The notes under the pieces were generated by a model. The model did no database searches, was not told the origin of the DNA, and saw only the letters and a list, made by a program, of their open reading frames with translations. A stretch of DNA of 59,934 bases from Clostridium sp. AM30-24. GTDB taxonomy: Bacteria > Bacillota > Clostridia > Lachnospirales > Lachnospiraceae. A program made the translations under genes and the position numbers. How positions within the stretch are numbered: position 1 is the first letter of the stretch; the number at the start of each line of letters is the position of its first letter. The DNA lies in assembly GCF_003480435.1 (NCBI RefSeq), contig NZ_QUJB01000004.1, positions 165,016 to 224,949 of the forward strand, given 5' to 3'. This document shows positions 23,988 through 32,886 of the stretch, piece by piece.

Positions 23988-24944
23988 ATGTTCAGCAGGC
24001 GCGAATATGAATATGTGATGGAGATCGCCAAAGAGGGCAGCTTTTCGAAGGCAGCCCAGAAGCTTTATGTGTCCCAGCCGGCGCTCAGCGGCGCAATCAA
24101 AAAGCTGGAAAAGGATCTTTACGGGATCCCGCTTTTTGACCGTGCCGTCACGCCGGTGGCATTGACACCGGCAGGGCAGTATTACCTTGAGCAGGCGAGA
24201 AAGATTTATGAGCTGAGGAATGAAATCGAACATCACTTTGCGGATCTTGCCGGAATCCGGACGGGAATCATCAATATTGGAACTTCCGGATATTTCTGCG
24301 CCTATCTTCTCCCGGATATCATCCGTGGCTACTACCGGCTCAATCCGAAATGCAGGATCAATGTGACGGAGACGGATGCCTCCGGCATGGACGCAGGTCT
24401 CCGTTCCGGACAGTTCAATATCACGATCGATGTCGAGGCGCTGGATCCGGAAATGTTTGAGAGTGTGACACTGGGATATGAGTATATGGTAATGGCTGTT
24501 CCGGCCTCCTTTGAGGTCAATGACAGAATGAAACAATATCAGATCTCGAGAGAGGCGATCTTAAACAGAAGTTTTCTGGATGATTCGGTACCGGCTGTTG
24601 ATCTTTCCCTTGTCGCGAAGGAACCGTTTCTGATGCTCAAAAAACATCACGATGCCTATCGCAGGAGTATGGATATCTGTGCGCATTCGGGATTTGAGCC
24701 AAACATCGTGATGTCCTTCGATCAGCTTCAGACAGCCTATAACGTGGCGAGAAGTGGACAGACCGGTATTATTTTCTTCCGGGATGGGCTTTTAAAATAC
24801 ACGGAGAATACCGAAAAGCTGTGTTATTATAAGCTCGGGGATCCTCTGGCGAAGAGGGCAATTCTGCTGACAATGAAGCGCTATCCCGGCGTTGGACCGA
24901 CGGTGGATGACTTTATTAAATATCTAATGCTTGCGAAGAAATAA
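23988..24944 (+). CDS. LysR-family transcriptional regulator
   Basis: ATG 23988 is chosen because it begins the canonical LysR start (MFSRREYEYVMEIAKEGSF) and follows AAGGGGTGA; the longer reading from 23919 has no ribosome-binding site. The 318-residue protein has the wHTH (AAQKLYVSQPALSGAIKKLE, about 20-45) and a two-lobed effector-binding domain (about 90-300). It probably controls the FAH/SDR/aminotransferase genes downstream. It runs in the same direction, unlike the usual divergent layout, and a strong terminator separates it from them. Confidence 0.88.
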   Translation: MFSRREYEYVMEIAKEGSFSKAAQKLYVSQPALSGAIKKLEKDLYGIPLFDRAVTPVALTPAGQYYLEQARKIYELRNEIEHHFADLAGIRTGIINIGTSGYFCAYLLPDIIRGYYRLNPKCRINVTETDASGMDAGLRSGQFNITIDVEALDPEMFESVTLGYEYMVMAVPASFEVNDRMKQYQISREAILNRSFLDDSVPAVDLSLVAKEPFLMLKKHHDAYRRSMDICAHSGFEPNIVMSFDQLQTAYNVARSGQTGIIFFRDGLLKYTENTEKLCYYKLGDPLAKRAILLTMKRYPGVGPTVDDFIKYLMLAKK

Positions 24945-24991
24945 CGTGGATGGATACCGACTGCGTATCTGTCAAAATATATAGTATCAGG

Positions 24992-25038
24992 CGAAAAGCG
25001 TCTGGAACAGAATTCTGTTCCGGGCGCTTTTCGTTTAT
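24992..25038 (+). terminator. Strong terminator after the LysR gene
   Basis: Nineteen-nucleotide arms (CGAAAAGCGTCTGGAACAG and its near complement) close on an AATT loop, followed by TTTATCT. The rest of 24945-25228 shows no gene and no repeat I recognise. Confidence 0.85.
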
Positions 25039-25228
25039 CTACTATAAGCATTTGCTTATACATCCATATCTGAAAGCGAGTTGGAAATCTTTTCTCATAG
25101 ATGTTACAGTAATGTCAGAAACAAGCAAGGTACATAAAGAGTTACCGCACAGAGGTCGGATGCGTCAGAACAGAAGCTCCGCATGAAGCGGGAACCACAA
25201 AGAAGTCACAGTATAAGGAGGATTCAGC

Positions 25229-26152
25229 ATGAGATTAGCAACTATCAAGGTAAACGGAACAGAAAAAGCCGGTATCGTATTAAATCGCGGTATTCTTCCG
25301 ATCAAGGCGCTGAACGCCGCAAAGGGAACTGCATGGGCGGAAGACATGATGAGCCTGATCCAGAAACAGCAGATCCCGGGCTTAACAAAATGGTATAACG
25401 AGGGCGGAAAGGAAGAGCTTGAGAACATTGCAGGTCTTGTCCCGAACGCAGATGTTGTATATGGTCCGCTTTACCGCAACCCGAAACGTATCTTTGGAAT
25501 CGGTCTTAACTATGTGGATCATGCGGGAGATATCGGATCCGCAGCGCCGAAGGGATTCCCGGGAAGCTTCTTCAAGATGGCAGATACCCTGATCGGACCT
25601 GGGGACGAGATCCTGCTTCCGAAGTTAAAAGAAGCGCAGAAGACGACCGCTGAGGCAGAGCTTGGAATCATCATGGGAAAGGACTGCAGAGACGTTTCCG
25701 AGGAGAACTGGCAGGATGCCATCGTCGGATACACAACGATCCTCGACATGACAGAGGAGTCCATCTTAAAGGGAAATGATTATGTGACAGGAAATCCGAG
25801 ATACCTCTGCATCGTCAAGAACTTCCCGACCTTCTTCTCCTTTGGACCGCAGCTCGTAACACCGGATGAGGTTCCGGATGTGCTGAAATTAAATGTACAG
25901 AGTATCCACAATGGCGAGGTTCACGCGGAAAACGTAGTTGCGAATATGACACACCGCCCGGCACGCCTCGTGTCCCTGCACAGCAGTATCCAGGGCTGGT
26001 ACGCAGGAGACATCCTTTCCACCGGAACACCGAGAGCATTCCACATTCAGGACGGCGACATCGCGGAATGCCGCATCCAGGGCCCAGACGGATTTGAGAT
26101 GGCACCGCTTGTGAACCCGGTCGTTGATCTGAAAAAGCATCCGGAGAAATAG
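25229..26152 (+). CDS. Fumarylacetoacetate hydrolase-family enzyme
   Basis: The 307-residue protein has an N-terminal FAH_N-like domain (about 1-80) and the FAH fold (about 85-305) with IFGIGLNYVDHAGD, the acidic metal site AEAELGIIMGKDC and the ILDMTEES strand, plus LVSLHSSIQGWYAGDILSTG near the end. The family includes acylpyruvate hydrolases, oxaloacetate decarboxylases and aromatic-pathway hydratases; the sequence does not decide among these. An AAGGAGG site precedes the ATG. It is followed by an atypical SDR and an aminotransferase. Confidence 0.85.
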   Translation: MRLATIKVNGTEKAGIVLNRGILPIKALNAAKGTAWAEDMMSLIQKQQIPGLTKWYNEGGKEELENIAGLVPNADVVYGPLYRNPKRIFGIGLNYVDHAGDIGSAAPKGFPGSFFKMADTLIGPGDEILLPKLKEAQKTTAEAELGIIMGKDCRDVSEENWQDAIVGYTTILDMTEESILKGNDYVTGNPRYLCIVKNFPTFFSFGPQLVTPDEVPDVLKLNVQSIHNGEVHAENVVANMTHRPARLVSLHSSIQGWYAGDILSTGTPRAFHIQDGDIAECRIQGPDGFEMAPLVNPVVDLKKHPEK

Positions 26153-26277
26153 AACTTATTCAATTACTGTATTTTAATCAAACAATTCAAATAATTAAAA
26201 CAATAATTTGATCCCGGATAGCTGTGAAGAGATAAACAGTTACCAGTTTCAAAACATTTAAATTGGAGGTATCTATC

Positions 26278-27072
26278 ATGAATTTAGGTTTAAAAGATAA
26301 AGTTGTTCTTTGCATGGCATCTGCAGCAGGACTTGGAAAAGGAATCGCAACAGAGATGGCGCGTGAGGGCGCAAAGGTTATGATCTGCACTGCGGAACCG
26401 TTTAAGGATCAGCTCTACGCGGCGCAGGACGAGATAGAGAAAGAGACCGGAAATAGACCGGAAACATTCCTCTGCGATGTGAATAAACCGGAAGACATTG
26501 ACGCACTTGTAAAACATACGGTTGATACTCTCGGTGACATCTATGCTTTAGTAAATATGTGCCCGGGTCCGAAGCCGGGACCGTTCGAGAACTTTGATGA
26601 TGCAGCATGGACAGGCGCTTTCAATATGTGTCTCCTCTCCTATGTAAGAACCATCCGTGCGGTACTCCCGTCCATGAAACGTCTCGGCGGTGGCCGTATC
26701 GTAAACTCTACATCCTCTTCCGTTAAGGACTGCCTCGACAACCTGATCCTTTCCAACACCATGAGAATGGGCGTTGTCGGCATGAGCAAGACACTTGCAA
26801 GAGAAGTCGGCAAGGACAACATCCTGATCAATGTCATCGGACCTGGTCGTATCGGCACAGCAAGAATCGAGAGCTTAAATAAGATGCGCGCGGATAAAGC
26901 CGGAATCAGCGTATCCGACTATGAAAAAGAGGACCTTAAGAAATTCCCGATGGCGCGCTACGGCACTATCGACGAGTACGGTCGTCTCGCAACATGGCTC
27001 TGCTCTGAGGCAAACACATATGTATCTGGCCAGACGATCCTCTTAGACGGCGCTATGACGACCGCATATTAA
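26278..27072 (+). CDS. Atypical short-chain dehydrogenase/reductase
   Basis: ATG 26278 follows TTGGAGG. The 264-residue protein has an SDR Rossmann fold, but key sites differ. The usual TGxxxGxG is replaced by MASAAGLGKG near residue 15, and the catalytic YxxxK is replaced by SNTMR near 160, with the surrounding GVVGMSKTLAREV retained. This resembles the described BKR-like SDR subgroup (cd05344) that lacks the active-site Tyr. It may bind NAD(P) but use a different chemistry. Context suggests a catabolic step together with the FAH and aminotransferase genes. Confidence 0.8.
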   Translation: MNLGLKDKVVLCMASAAGLGKGIATEMAREGAKVMICTAEPFKDQLYAAQDEIEKETGNRPETFLCDVNKPEDIDALVKHTVDTLGDIYALVNMCPGPKPGPFENFDDAAWTGAFNMCLLSYVRTIRAVLPSMKRLGGGRIVNSTSSSVKDCLDNLILSNTMRMGVVGMSKTLAREVGKDNILINVIGPGRIGTARIESLNKMRADKAGISVSDYEKEDLKKFPMARYGTIDEYGRLATWLCSEANTYVSGQTILLDGAMTTAY

Positions 27073-27086
27073 TCAGAAAACATGTA

Positions 27087-27118
27087 TTGTCCCGCTGCGT
27101 GTGAAAACAGCGGGGCAA
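27087..27118 (+). other. Intergenic hairpin between the SDR and aminotransferase genes
   Basis: TTGTCCCGCTG pairs with CAGCGGGGCAA. No T-run follows, so it may be a partial terminator or an RNA-stability element in a shared transcript. Confidence 0.45.
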
Positions 27119-27191
27119 TACGGATTGAAACAGCCAATATCAGGTCGCTCCTTCTGGACTGGGAAGCGTAAAGCAGAAAGGAACTTTAGTG

Positions 27192-28376
27192 ATGGATAAA
27201 TTATTTGCAAAAAGAATGGACGAGCTCGCTCCGTCCGGAATCAGAAAAGTAAACGAAAAAGCGCTTGCAATGGAGCGTGCCGGTGAGACCGTGATTCACT
27301 TTGAACTTGGTCGTCCGGATTTTGACACACCGGAATATATCAAAAAAGCCTGCATCGCCGATATCGAGAAAGGTGACGTTTTCTACACCTCCAACTTCGG
27401 TACCATGGAGCTCCGCGAGGCGATCGCTTGGAAATTAAAGACTCAGAATAATGTCGACTACAAGCCGTCCGAGATCATCGTCAGCGTTGGTCTTTCCGAG
27501 GCTGTCTTCGATGTAATGACAGCGATTCTCGATGAGGGCGATGAAATTCTCGTTCCGAATCCAGGCTGGTTAAACTACTTAAATGTACCGAAGCTTCTCG
27601 GCGCAACACCGATCACCTATACATTAAAGGAAGAGAATGATTACCAGATCGATCTCGATGAGATCCGCGCAAAGGTAACTCCGAGAACAAAAGCCATGGT
27701 CCTCATCACACCGAGCAACCCGACCGGAGGTGTTCTCGCTGAGAATGTCTTAAAGGAACTGGCGGAAATCGCAGTGAAGAACGACATCATGGTCATCTCC
27801 GATGAGGTTTACGAGAGACTGCTATATGATGATGCAAAGCACATCAGCATCGCTTCCCTTCCGGGAATGAAAGAGCGTACCATCACATTGAATGGCTTCT
27901 CAAAGGCGTATTCCATGACCGGATGGAGACTCGGATATGCTGCATGCAATGAGGAGATTGTTAAGACCGTCAACAAGCTTCATCAGCATGTGGTCACATG
28001 CGCAACTTCCTTCGTACAGAAAGCAGGCGTCGTTGCCCTCAAAGAAGAGAAAAACGAAGTCACCGACATGGTCAAAGAGTATCAGAGACGCCGCGACTAC
28101 GCAGTCAAAGCCATCAATGAGATCGACGGCTTAAGCTGCCGCTGTCCGAAAGGTGCATTCTATATCTTCATCAACATTGAAAAACTCGGCATGACCGGGC
28201 AGGAATTCGCACCGCTGCTCCTTGAGAACGCAAAAGTTGCCCTTGTTCCGGGCGATGTATTCGGGACGGAAGGTGATCATTATGTCCGGATGTCCTTCGC
28301 GAATAGCTATGAGAATGTCGTTGAGGGATGTAAGAGATTGAAAGAGTTTGTTGAGAAGCTTCGCAGGAACAAATAA
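27192..28376 (+). CDS. Class I/II pyridoxal-phosphate aminotransferase
   Basis: This 394-residue fold-type I enzyme has the PLP-lysine motif NGFSKAYSMTGWRLGY (Lys near 238), the substrate loop VNEKALAMERAGETVIHFE at the start, and the cofactor residues in SNPTGGVL. Related enzymes act on aspartate or aromatic amino acids. The start could be GTG 27189 or ATG 27192; the AAAGGA upstream fits either. It stands 119 nt after the SDR gene. A LysR gene, an FAH hydrolase, an SDR and this aminotransferase could form an amino-acid breakdown route, which is inference. Confidence 0.88.
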   Translation: MDKLFAKRMDELAPSGIRKVNEKALAMERAGETVIHFELGRPDFDTPEYIKKACIADIEKGDVFYTSNFGTMELREAIAWKLKTQNNVDYKPSEIIVSVGLSEAVFDVMTAILDEGDEILVPNPGWLNYLNVPKLLGATPITYTLKEENDYQIDLDEIRAKVTPRTKAMVLITPSNPTGGVLAENVLKELAEIAVKNDIMVISDEVYERLLYDDAKHISIASLPGMKERTITLNGFSKAYSMTGWRLGYAACNEEIVKTVNKLHQHVVTCATSFVQKAGVVALKEEKNEVTDMVKEYQRRRDYAVKAINEIDGLSCRCPKGAFYIFINIEKLGMTGQEFAPLLLENAKVALVPGDVFGTEGDHYVRMSFANSYENVVEGCKRLKEFVEKLRRNK

Positions 28377-28411
28377 GCATTTCGTATCGGAAGATTACTT
28401 CTCTTATATCT

Positions 28412-28445
28412 AAAAACCCCGGAACCTGTTATAAGATTCCGGGGT
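28412..28445 (-). terminator. Terminator of tRNA-Gly on the minus strand
   Basis: ACCCCGGAA pairs with TTCCGGGGT; on the minus strand the hairpin is followed by five T residues, just downstream of the tRNA. It also lies after the aminotransferase gene and may act both ways. Confidence 0.75.
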
Positions 28446-28455
28446 ACATAACGAG

Positions 28456-28527
28456 AGCACGAGACGGGATTCGAACCCGCGACCCTCGCCTTGGCAAGGC
28501 GATACTCCACCACTGAGCCACTCGTGC
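28456..28527 (-). tRNA. tRNA-Gly (GCC)
   Basis: A 72-nt tRNA on the minus strand with acceptor GCACGAG/CTCGTGC, anticodon GCC in the loop TTGCCAA, and T-arm CGCGGGTTCGAATCCCGT. It carries its own perfect promoter and terminator. Confidence 0.96.
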
Positions 28528-28556
28528 GAAATCGAATTGATTTAAAAGACATTTTT

Positions 28557-28585
28557 ATTATACCCATAGTTTTTTTACCTGTCAA
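28557..28585 (-). promoter_or_regulatory. Consensus promoter of tRNA-Gly
   Basis: On the minus strand TTGACA and TATAAT, both perfect, are separated by 17 bp, about 30 bp before the tRNA. Confidence 0.88.
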
Positions 28586-28740
28586 TGATGAAAGCATAAT
28601 ATTTTACATGATTTTGAGCAGCAGTAAAAATGGAAATAGTACAATGATCTGGCGAAGATCTTTGCTTTTTGTCTGCAGCCATGGGGTATGAATCACTGAT
28701 GGAATCAGATAAAAGAGAAAAGGTATTTTAGCAAAATACC

Positions 28741-28769
28741 ATGACATTAAAATTGGAGTATGATATACT
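28741..28769 (+). promoter_or_regulatory. Probable promoter of the RelA-like gene
   Basis: ATGACA and TATACT are separated by 17 bp, about 35 bp before the ATG at 28805. The remainder of 28586-28740 contains nothing I recognise. Confidence 0.55.
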
Positions 28770-28804
28770 ATGGATACTAAAAATATGCAGAGGGGGAACT
28801 ATAA

Positions 28805-29386
28805 ATGGATCAGTTTATACCGAAAGATGTATTGGATGCATTATCTTATCATTCTGGTTTGGGACAAAGCTTGAAACAGATATCATTACGAAAAACTCCA
28901 CTGCCTGTTATTTTAAATGATATAGGAAAATACCGATCTAATTATATTGACGTATTGGTTCAGGAAAATTTGATTGGCTCTCGTTTTAAAAGTGATGATT
29001 CTATTATGCGAAAGTATGAGAAAACGCTCCGAACAGGGGGCGGATTTAAGCAATGTTTTAATGATGTACTGGGCTTTCGCCTTCATTTTGATCAATATCC
29101 AATGGAATTTCCGGAATACTATCGAGTAGTAGATTTGAGAAACGGTAAGAAAATAGATGATGGATACCGTGCCATTCATTTATATTATCAAAGAGACAGT
29201 ATGGCGTATCCAATAGAGGTGCAGCTGTGGTGCGGAGAAGATTACTATTTTAATATATGGAGTCATCAGTATGTTTATAAATATCGTACACCAGAAATTG
29301 GAACGAAACTATACGAACAATACAGGGCAAAAAAGATAAGGACAAAAGATGAGTTTTTATCTGCACTGCATGAAACGGAGGTATGA
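28805..29386 (+). CDS. RelA/SpoT-domain protein (alarmone-synthetase-like)
   Basis: The 193-residue protein has a stand-alone RelA/SpoT nucleotidyltransferase fold. An N-terminal helix region is followed by DVLGFRLHF near residue 95, GYRAIHLYYQ near 123 and PIEVQLWCGEDYYFNIWSH, which match the synthetase strands and the E.Q catalytic/binding positions. The conserved Arg-Asp pair of canonical synthetases looks altered (FNDVLGFR). The hydrolase and regulatory domains are absent. It could be a small alarmone synthetase or a ToxSAS-type toxin acting on nucleotides or tRNA. The gene is more AT-rich than its neighbours and is followed 7 nt later by a small ORF. Confidence 0.7.
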   Translation: MDQFIPKDVLDALSYHSGLGQSLKQISLRKTPLPVILNDIGKYRSNYIDVLVQENLIGSRFKSDDSIMRKYEKTLRTGGGFKQCFNDVLGFRLHFDQYPMEFPEYYRVVDLRNGKKIDDGYRAIHLYYQRDSMAYPIEVQLWCGEDYYFNIWSHQYVYKYRTPEIGTKLYEQYRAKKIRTKDEFLSALHETEV

Positions 29387-29393
29387 GAAATAT

Positions 29394-29639
29394 ATGGGTG
29401 ATAGAAAAATATATATTATTGCAAAAGTATTTGATCGTCAGGGCTGCATAGCGTATCGCTGCAAAACGATAAATGAGGCCAGATGCCTGCCGGGAACGCT
29501 GGAGGCATTAAGAGCGGATGGAGTCCAGATTGTAATATTGGATGATCCTGATATTTATTCAGAGTATGCACCATATCGTTATGTGGAGGATATGAAGGAA
29601 TTTATTGATCAAGTCAGTGCTTTAAATCGTGCAGCTTAA
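29394..29639 (+). CDS. Small protein paired with the RelA-like gene
   Basis: This 81-residue protein starts at ATG 29394 with GGAGGT at 29379. It has an alternating beta-alpha pattern (KIYIIAKVFDRQGCIAYRC, then VQIVILDDPDIYSEYAPY) and no HTH or membrane segment. I cannot name the family with certainty; it looks like the short DUF6718-type proteins of Lachnospiraceae. The 7-nt gap to the RelA-like gene and the shared terminator imply co-transcription, so it may be its antitoxin or partner. Confidence 0.6.
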   Translation: MGDRKIYIIAKVFDRQGCIAYRCKTINEARCLPGTLEALRADGVQIVILDDPDIYSEYAPYRYVEDMKEFIDQVSALNRAA

Positions 29640-29642
29640 AAT

Positions 29643-29682
29643 ATCCCGTATGACATGAAAATAAGTGTCATGCGGGATTTTA
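29643..29682 (+). terminator. Terminator of the RelA-like pair
   Basis: ATCCCGTATGACA pairs with TGTCATGCGGGAT, followed by TTTTA. It closes the two-gene unit. Confidence 0.85.
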
Positions 29683-29837
29683 GACGTTAAGCATTCACTT
29701 GGGCTTGACTGGAGAAATATTGATAGCCAGAGTCCAAATAGGGTAGCGGAAGAGGTAAAGATAGTATTTATTGTGCTATGACGTAGAAGAAAACCTGAAG
29801 ATAATAGAATACAGATATGTTAAAGAGGAGAAAGCCA

Positions 29838-31202
29838 TTGGAAACATCAGTAAGATCAAAGGAAATGGATATGTTAAACGGAGGACTGGCAGGAAAACTG
29901 ATCCTGTTTTCGATACCGTTAGCGTTCAGCAGTATTTTGCAGCAGCTATTTAATTCGGCGGACGTTGCCGTTGTGGGAAGATTCGCGGGGGAACAGGCGC
30001 TGGCGGCAGTGGGAAGCTGTGTGGCGCTGGTTGGAATTTTCGTGAACCTGATCGTCGGACTTTCTGTGGGACCGAATGCAGCTCTGGCGAACCTTATTGG
30101 TCAGAAGAACCGCGGTAAGATCAACAGCATGGTCCATACGATCCTGACCTTCGGCGCGGTTCTCGGAATTGCGCTTCTCGTGATCGGAATGCTGGTGGCA
30201 AGACGGATCCTTGTGGCATCCGGAACGCCGGAGACGGTGTTAGATCAGGCACTCTTATATATCAGGATCTACTTTGTGGGAATCCCGTTTATGGTCGCGT
30301 ACAACTTTGGTTCTGCCATTGTCAGAAGCTACGGTGATACGAGGAGACCGATGTACTACCTTATCGTGTCCGGCGTGCTGAATGTAATTTTAAACCTGCT
30401 CCTTGTGATCGGATTCCATCTGGGAGTTGCGGGCGTTGCCATCGCCACGGTGATCTCCAACGTGGTCAGCACATTCCTCATTATCTCCCATCTGTACCGC
30501 AGGAATGATGAGTTCAGTTTCCGGTTTGACAGGATGCGGATCGATACAAATGAGCTGAAAAAGGTGCTGGCGATCGGTATCCCGGCAGGAATTCAGGGTG
30601 CGATCTTTTCTGTCTCCAACGTGTTTATCCAGAGCGGGATCAACATGTTCGGTGAGGCGGCCATCGCGGGTTCATCCCTGGCGCTGAATTTTGAGTATTT
30701 TACATATGATATTGCAGGTGCTTTTGCCCAAGCGGCGGTTACATTTACAAGTCAGAACTTTGGTGCGGGAAACATGAAGAGATGCAGAAAGATCTTCTGG
30801 CTCTGCCTGCTCTTTGGATTCGGATTTACGGAGATCCTCAGCGTGATCTTTATCGTGTGGGAAGATTTTTTCGTCAGCATCTATACGACGAGCGCAGCGG
30901 TGGCGGCATACGGGATCATACGAATGGATCGTGTGTGTGCCTTGGAAGGTTTAACTGCGACATATGAGGTTGCAAGTTCCTGCCTGCGAGGAACTGGAAA
31001 GTCCCTGGAGCCATCCGTCATCACGATCCTCGGTACGGTCGTATTCCGTCTGATCTGGCTCACAACGATATTCCGCATGTTCACGACTTATGATATGTTG
31101 ATGAATGTGTATGTGGCGTCCTGGCTGTTTACGGGATGTTCAATGTTCGTGGTCTACTTCTTCCATATGAGGAAGATGGATAAGCTGTTTGCGGCAAGAT
31201 AG
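29838..31202 (+). CDS. MATE-family efflux transporter
   Basis: A TTG at 29838 is preferred because GAGGAG lies 7 nt upstream; an ATG at 29817 has no ribosome-binding site. The 454-residue protein has 12 membrane helices in two bundles, beginning LILFSIPLAFSSILQQLFN and VAVVGRFAGEQALAAVGS, which is the conserved MATE start. It exports cationic drugs or metabolites by Na+ or H+ antiport; the substrate is unknown. Codon use again matches the chromosomal core. Confidence 0.92.
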   Translation: METSVRSKEMDMLNGGLAGKLILFSIPLAFSSILQQLFNSADVAVVGRFAGEQALAAVGSCVALVGIFVNLIVGLSVGPNAALANLIGQKNRGKINSMVHTILTFGAVLGIALLVIGMLVARRILVASGTPETVLDQALLYIRIYFVGIPFMVAYNFGSAIVRSYGDTRRPMYYLIVSGVLNVILNLLLVIGFHLGVAGVAIATVISNVVSTFLIISHLYRRNDEFSFRFDRMRIDTNELKKVLAIGIPAGIQGAIFSVSNVFIQSGINMFGEAAIAGSSLALNFEYFTYDIAGAFAQAAVTFTSQNFGAGNMKRCRKIFWLCLLFGFGFTEILSVIFIVWEDFFVSIYTTSAAVAAYGIIRMDRVCALEGLTATYEVASSCLRGTGKSLEPSVITILGTVVFRLIWLTTIFRMFTTYDMLMNVYVASWLFTGCSMFVVYFFHMRKMDKLFAAR

Positions 31203-31261
31203 AGAGAAAAAACTGTTACTGTCTGCATCGTTCGTAAATAATAAAAAAGCGTTTTCCTGAC

Positions 31262-31945
31262 TTATAAGTGAATGATCTTCGCACCCAGAAGCTCTGCGTC
31301 GTCCTCTGCATGGGTAGCAATGATCAGGAGCTTTCCGGCGCAGAGCTCTTTGACCAGATCGATCGTGAGCTGCCTGGTATCCGCGTCCAGTCCGGTAAAC
31401 GGCTCATCCATGAGAATGATCTCAGACGGTGCGAGGATCGCGCGCAGGATCGCGACACGCCTCTTCATGCCGCCGGAGAATTCACAGACGGGCTTATTCA
31501 GGGCATCTTCCGGAAGAAGACGGAGCAGGTATGCGGTCAGAGCTTCGTTGGAATATCGCTTTCCAAGAGCGAAGCGGAGGTTTTCAATGGCGGTATAGCC
31601 TTCCAGAAGACGGTTTTCCTGAAAAACAGCGGAGATCAGGGGACGCATCCCCCGGAGCTTGCAGAGATCAGATTTTGATACCGTGCCGGAAGAAGCTTTT
31701 ATGTCGTTATTGCCGGTATCCCCTGCTGATGTACCGAATAGGATCACACCGGAATCCGGCTTTTCAAGCCCGAGGATCAGCCGGAACAATGTAGTCTTCC
31801 CGTTTCCGGACGGTGCCATCAGACAGTAGAAAGTCCCGGCGGAAAATTCCAGGGAGAGATCGGAGAGAACCGCCTGTCCGTCGTAGGATTTGGTGACGGA
31901 GCGGAGCGCGAGAGCAGTGTCATTTTTTTTATTTATCGGACTCAT
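31262..31945 (-). CDS. ABC importer ATPase (SsuB/TauB type)
   Basis: The 227-residue ATPase has Walker A APSGNGKTT (first glycine replaced by Ala), the signature FSGGMKRRVAILRAI and Walker B IILMDEPFTGLD. The helical segment contains an insert (AGDTGNNDIKASSGTVSKSD). It overlaps the permease gene by 17 nt, which shows translational coupling. The SsuB/TauB/NitT class imports sulfonates, taurine, nitrate or thiamine precursors. Start ATG 31945 follows AAAGGGGGC. Confidence 0.88.
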   Translation of the reverse strand: MSPINKKNDTALALRSVTKSYDGQAVLSDLSLEFSAGTFYCLMAPSGNGKTTLFRLILGLEKPDSGVILFGTSAGDTGNNDIKASSGTVSKSDLCKLRGMRPLISAVFQENRLLEGYTAIENLRFALGKRYSNEALTAYLLRLLPEDALNKPVCEFSGGMKRRVAILRAILAPSEIILMDEPFTGLDADTRQLTIDLVKELCAGKLLIIATHAEDDAELLGAKIIHL

Positions 31946-32702
31946 TCACATCAGCCCCCTTTCCGGCACATTTCTTCAGAATCCACAGGAATCCCTTTTC
32001 GAACAGACTGCTCACAAGAATGATGACGACCGTCCACGCGAAGAGTTCTGCGGTGCTCAGATAGATCTTCGCGAGATACAGCCCCTCGCCGATGGAACCG
32101 TCCGGCACACCGATGACTTCGGCGGCGATCCCGGACTTAAATCCCATGCCGAGGGCGGTGCGGCAGGCGCTTTTTAAGTACGGGTAGAGTGCTGTGCGGT
32201 AGATATAGAGCGCCCGGCGGATAAACGGGATGTGGAAGACTTCCGCCATCTCTAAAAGCTCCCGGTCCGCAGATATCAGCCCGGCTTTCGTGTTCACATG
32301 GATCATGGGATAGACCACGAGGAACGAGATAAAGACGGAGAGGTTTTTAGAGCCGGTCCAGATCAGCGCCAGGATCACGAAGGACGCGACGGGAACCGTC
32401 TTCATAAGCTGCACCGGCGGTTCTAAGAATTCGTCCACGATGGGAAAACGGTACGCCAGAGATCCGGTGAAAAGTCCCAGAAAAAACGCCAGAAAGAATC
32501 CGATGCTGATCCGTCCGAAAGAAAACGCGATGGCGGACCAGAAGTCCGGGAGAACGATCTGCTCACAGAGCGCCCGCAGCGTATCGACAGGTCCCACAAG
32601 GAAAATATGATTCTGGATCAGGGAGGCTGCGGTCTGCCAGAGGACGATCCAGAACAGGATGATCGAGAGCCTGCGGAGAAATCCGGAAAAACGATGATCC
32701 AT
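31929..32702 (-). CDS. ABC importer permease (SsuC/TauC type)
   Basis: The 257-residue protein has six membrane helices and the EAA loop contacting the ATPase (AEVFHIPFIRRALYIYRTAL, then SACRTALGMGFKSGIAAEVIG), typical of the SsuC/TauC family. The ATG follows GGAAGGAGAC. The expected substrate-binding protein gene is not found next to it: upstream lie about 150-180 bp and then the ICE end. Either the binding protein is beyond the ICE or it is encoded elsewhere. Confidence 0.9.
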   Translation of the reverse strand: MDHRFSGFLRRLSIILFWIVLWQTAASLIQNHIFLVGPVDTLRALCEQIVLPDFWSAIAFSFGRISIGFFLAFFLGLFTGSLAYRFPIVDEFLEPPVQLMKTVPVASFVILALIWTGSKNLSVFISFLVVYPMIHVNTKAGLISADRELLEMAEVFHIPFIRRALYIYRTALYPYLKSACRTALGMGFKSGIAAEVIGVPDGSIGEGLYLAKIYLSTAELFAWTVVIILVSSLFEKGFLWILKKCAGKGADVNESDK

Positions 32703-32778
32703 GGCGGCTGTCTCCTTCCATAAAGTGTGAGAAAAATCACAAAGTAATTTTTGACTATCTTTTCAAAAGTTCTTATAT

Positions 32779-32818
32779 GCCGGTATAGCCTATTGTTACA
32801 GGCTTTTCCGGCATTTTT
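32779..32818 (+). terminator. Plus-strand terminator near the ICE junction
   Basis: GCCGG/CCGGC with an inner TAGCCT/AGGCTT helix is followed by five T residues. It lies between the permease promoter region and the ICE end and may belong to the chromosomal side or to the ICE terminus. Confidence 0.6.
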
Positions 32819-32886
32819 CGTTATGGAAGATATTCTCAAATCTTCTTATATCCCCGTATGTTTTGATGTTCAAAAGTAGTATGTGG

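Noticed and set aside
22454..24031. Several overlapping minus-strand frames opposite the VanW gene
   Set aside because: They arise from the Thr/Ala-rich repeats and show no start signals or family motifs.
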